33,469 nucleotides of DNA from Eubacterium sp. (lineage in GTDB: Bacteria; Bacillota; Clostridia; Acetivibrionales; DSM-1351), in the NCBI GenBank assembly GCA_029266335.1, contig JAQSXC010000028.1:1-33469 (forward strand), read 5' to 3'. This document shows, one piece after another, positions 32,074 through 33,469 of this stretch. Numbering within the stretch: the stretch's first letter is position 1; each line of letters starts with the position of its first letter. The notes below the pieces were generated by a model. That model was not told the origin of the DNA. It saw only the letters and a list, made by a program, of their open reading frames with translations, and did no database searches. The position numbers and the translations under genes are program-made.

Positions 32074-33021
32074 TCATGATTGTTCAAAATTCATAATGAG
32101 ATTATTTTTCTGACTTTCAGTCTGTGAGAGTTTTCTTTTTATTTCGGCTTTGTTGGATTCCAGATTTCGGACAATATTTTTTATCTGTCCAATAAGACTT
32201 TGTACCTGACCCATATCATCACGGATTTTATCACGAACATTTAAGTCGGTGAAGATATTGTCAAACCAGAAGTCAATAGTTCTTGTTGTGGAGTCGATAC
32301 CTGTATAAGCAGCGATTTCATACATGTTAACATCTCTTAGTTCCCTTTCAAAATCCTTCATAAGAGAACTAAGTCTGTTCAGCTCAGCCTGTGCATCATC
32401 AATGTGGTCATATTTGGCCATGTGGCTTATAATCCCACCCCTGGACCAAACATCATATGTAGCCCAGCCCTCTGCACTTTCAAGATGATTTACGGCATTG
32501 GAAGCCGCCGAAAGTACTCTGCTTGCAGCACTTATAGCCTCGTCAGTCTCAACCAGCTGTTTTCTTAAATCATCCTGCTCATTTTCAAGTCCCATATAGG
32601 CAGCATAAGCCTGCCCGCTTATTTTACTCTTTATTAAATCCTCCCGGTTAGAAAACTCTTTATCAAAGGCAAGCTTCTCTTTATTCAAATCACTTATTTT
32701 TTCTGCCAGTTGGTTTTTTTCCTGGGTCAACTGTTTGACTCTTTCAACAGCTTTGTCATACTCAAGCTTGGCAGAAAGCATTTCCTGTGTTTCTTTGCTG
32801 ACCCTTCCCTCATACCTTCCAATCAACTTCAGAATGGTGTTGGACAGAGAATCCTTTTGAATTTCATCAACATCAAGTGCTTCAGACTGGTACTTGCGTA
32901 AGAGGCTTTTAACCTCATCCTCAGCACTATACAGCCTGTTTGACAGGCTTTTCCATCTCTCTTCAAGCAAAGGCAAAACTGCCAGCTTGTTTTTTAGCTC
33001 CAAAAAACTGTTATTATCCAT
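32074..33021 (-). CDS. Coiled-coil protein of unknown function (315 residues)
   Basis: Soluble, no signal peptide. Helical and charged throughout, with coiled-coil stretches near 15-45, 85-135 (VKQLTQEKNQLAEKISDLNK) and 270-310. A more globular middle part around 183-250 contains GWATYDVWSRGGIISHMAKY and SRTTRTIDFW-like segments. AAGGAGG lies about seven bases before the ATG. I recognise no named family. Gene order with Amj and other envelope proteins is the only functional hint. Confidence 0.8.
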   Translation of the reverse strand: MDNNSFLELKNKLAVLPLLEERWKSLSNRLYSAEDEVKSLLRKYQSEALDVDEIQKDSLSNTILKLIGRYEGRVSKETQEMLSAKLEYDKAVERVKQLTQEKNQLAEKISDLNKEKLAFDKEFSNREDLIKSKISGQAYAAYMGLENEQDDLRKQLVETDEAISAASRVLSAASNAVNHLESAEGWATYDVWSRGGIISHMAKYDHIDDAQAELNRLSSLMKDFERELRDVNMYEIAAYTGIDSTTRTIDFWFDNIFTDLNVRDKIRDDMGQVQSLIGQIKNIVRNLESNKAEIKRKLSQTESQKNNLIMNFEQS

Positions 33022-33107
33022 AATAAACCTCCTTATATAACTTTATAATACTTTATTAAATACATTTAAATGTATTTTCCAGCAAATCTCTCAACAGGTT
33101 TTAACAA

Positions 33108-33287
33108 TTAGTATGTATAACTTTTGTCGGCCACCAGTATTTCTTGCAATACTCCCGCACTCTCGGAATCCAGATTTTCATCCAGAAGTATTCTGATGTA
33201 ATCTCCATAGGATATATGTGCTTTATTTATTGGAAATAGTATCACTACTTGACCTAAAATAATTAAGGATAACCTTCTGTAGCACAT
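33108..33287 (-). CDS. Small ORF encoding a 59-residue hydrophobic peptide
   Basis: It starts MCYRRLSLIILGQVVILFP (one hydrophobic helix), continues INKAHISYGDYIRILLDEN and ends with VLQEILVADKSYTY. AAAGG lies five bases before the ATG. A promoter TTGACG-17-TACAAT lies about 45 bases upstream. The helix plus short acidic tail suggest a membrane peptide or short secreted protein (inference). It leads the minus-strand run towards amj. Confidence 0.5.
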   Translation of the reverse strand: MCYRRLSLIILGQVVILFPINKAHISYGDYIRILLDENLDSESAGVLQEILVADKSYTY

Positions 33288-33332
33288 AGATGCCTTTCTG
33301 AAAACGAAATATTATTAATTTCATGCATCTTT

Positions 33333-33361
33333 ATTGTATATTCTGGTAAAAATACCGTCAA
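33333..33361 (-). promoter_or_regulatory. Promoter of the 59-residue ORF
   Basis: On the minus strand: TTGACG (33361-33356), 17 bases, TACAAT (33338-33333). Confidence 0.65.
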
Positions 33362-33380
33362 GTGGACTTAAAACTCATCC

Positions 33381-33409
33381 TTGAATATTTCAACCTATAC
33401 TGTTATAAT
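33381..33409 (+). promoter_or_regulatory. Promoter reading out of the window
   Basis: TTGAAT (33381-33386), 17 bases, TATAAT (33404-33409) on the plus strand. It is divergent from the minus-strand promoter and probably serves a gene beyond 33469. Confidence 0.6.
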
Positions 33410-33469
33410 AGCTAACAGATATGACCATAAGATAATATTTATGAAATGCAATGATGGAGAAAAGTAAGC

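Overview
The window looks like a chromosomal segment of a low-GC, anaerobic Gram-positive bacterium, most likely a cellulolytic clostridium of the Ruminiclostridium type. The reasons are AT-rich spacers, strong GGAGG ribosome binding sites with many TTG starts, a ferredoxin/hydrogenase-like iron-sulfur protein, and a LacI-controlled GH94 disaccharide phosphorylase. The species assignment is inference. I see no phage, insertion sequence, CRISPR array or rRNA. There are three tRNAs (His, Gln, Lys).

Layout: 130-3165 holds a secreted CAP-domain protein with a possible structured leader, a ZIP metal transporter and an AraC regulator. 3492-7021 is a two-gene heterodimeric ABC exporter with one degenerate ATP site. 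7151-8849 has an aldose 1-epimerase, a 58-residue zinc-ribbon protein and tRNA-His. 9011-10096 is a DUF4349 lipoprotein behind an ECF-sigma-like promoter. 10207-12826 is a long leader (strong promoter, 11-codon ORF, two terminators) followed by a MutS2-like ATPase without its Smr domain. 12945-15740 holds a methyltransferase, tRNA-Gln/tRNA-Lys and release factor 3.

16146-21149 is a co-directional cluster: TGS-domain nucleoside kinase, DRTGG protein, RsbW-like ATPase, [FeFe]-hydrogenase-like iron-sulfur protein, second DRTGG protein, PHP protein. The hydrogenase-like protein keeps the cysteines that hold the H-cluster but lacks the proton-relay cysteine, so the cluster reads as a redox or H2 sensing module rather than an enzyme. 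21231-23623 has a deaminase, VOC, MmcQ/YjbR, TfoX-C and SpoU methyltransferase genes. 23724-27383 is a self-contained sugar unit: LacI repressor and GH94 phosphorylase, each with the same 12-bp palindromic operator.

27599-33469 is an accessory-looking stretch of small unknown proteins, an L,D-transpeptidase, an acetyltransferase and a minus-strand set: 59-residue peptide, coiled-coil protein, zinc-ribbon membrane protein, the alternative lipid II flippase Amj and a membrane protein. The Amj leader carries an 11-codon ORF and mutually exclusive base pairings that can hide or free the amj ribosome binding site, an arrangement like translational attenuators of antibiotic-resistance genes. This and the MutS2-like leader are the most novel-looking signals here.
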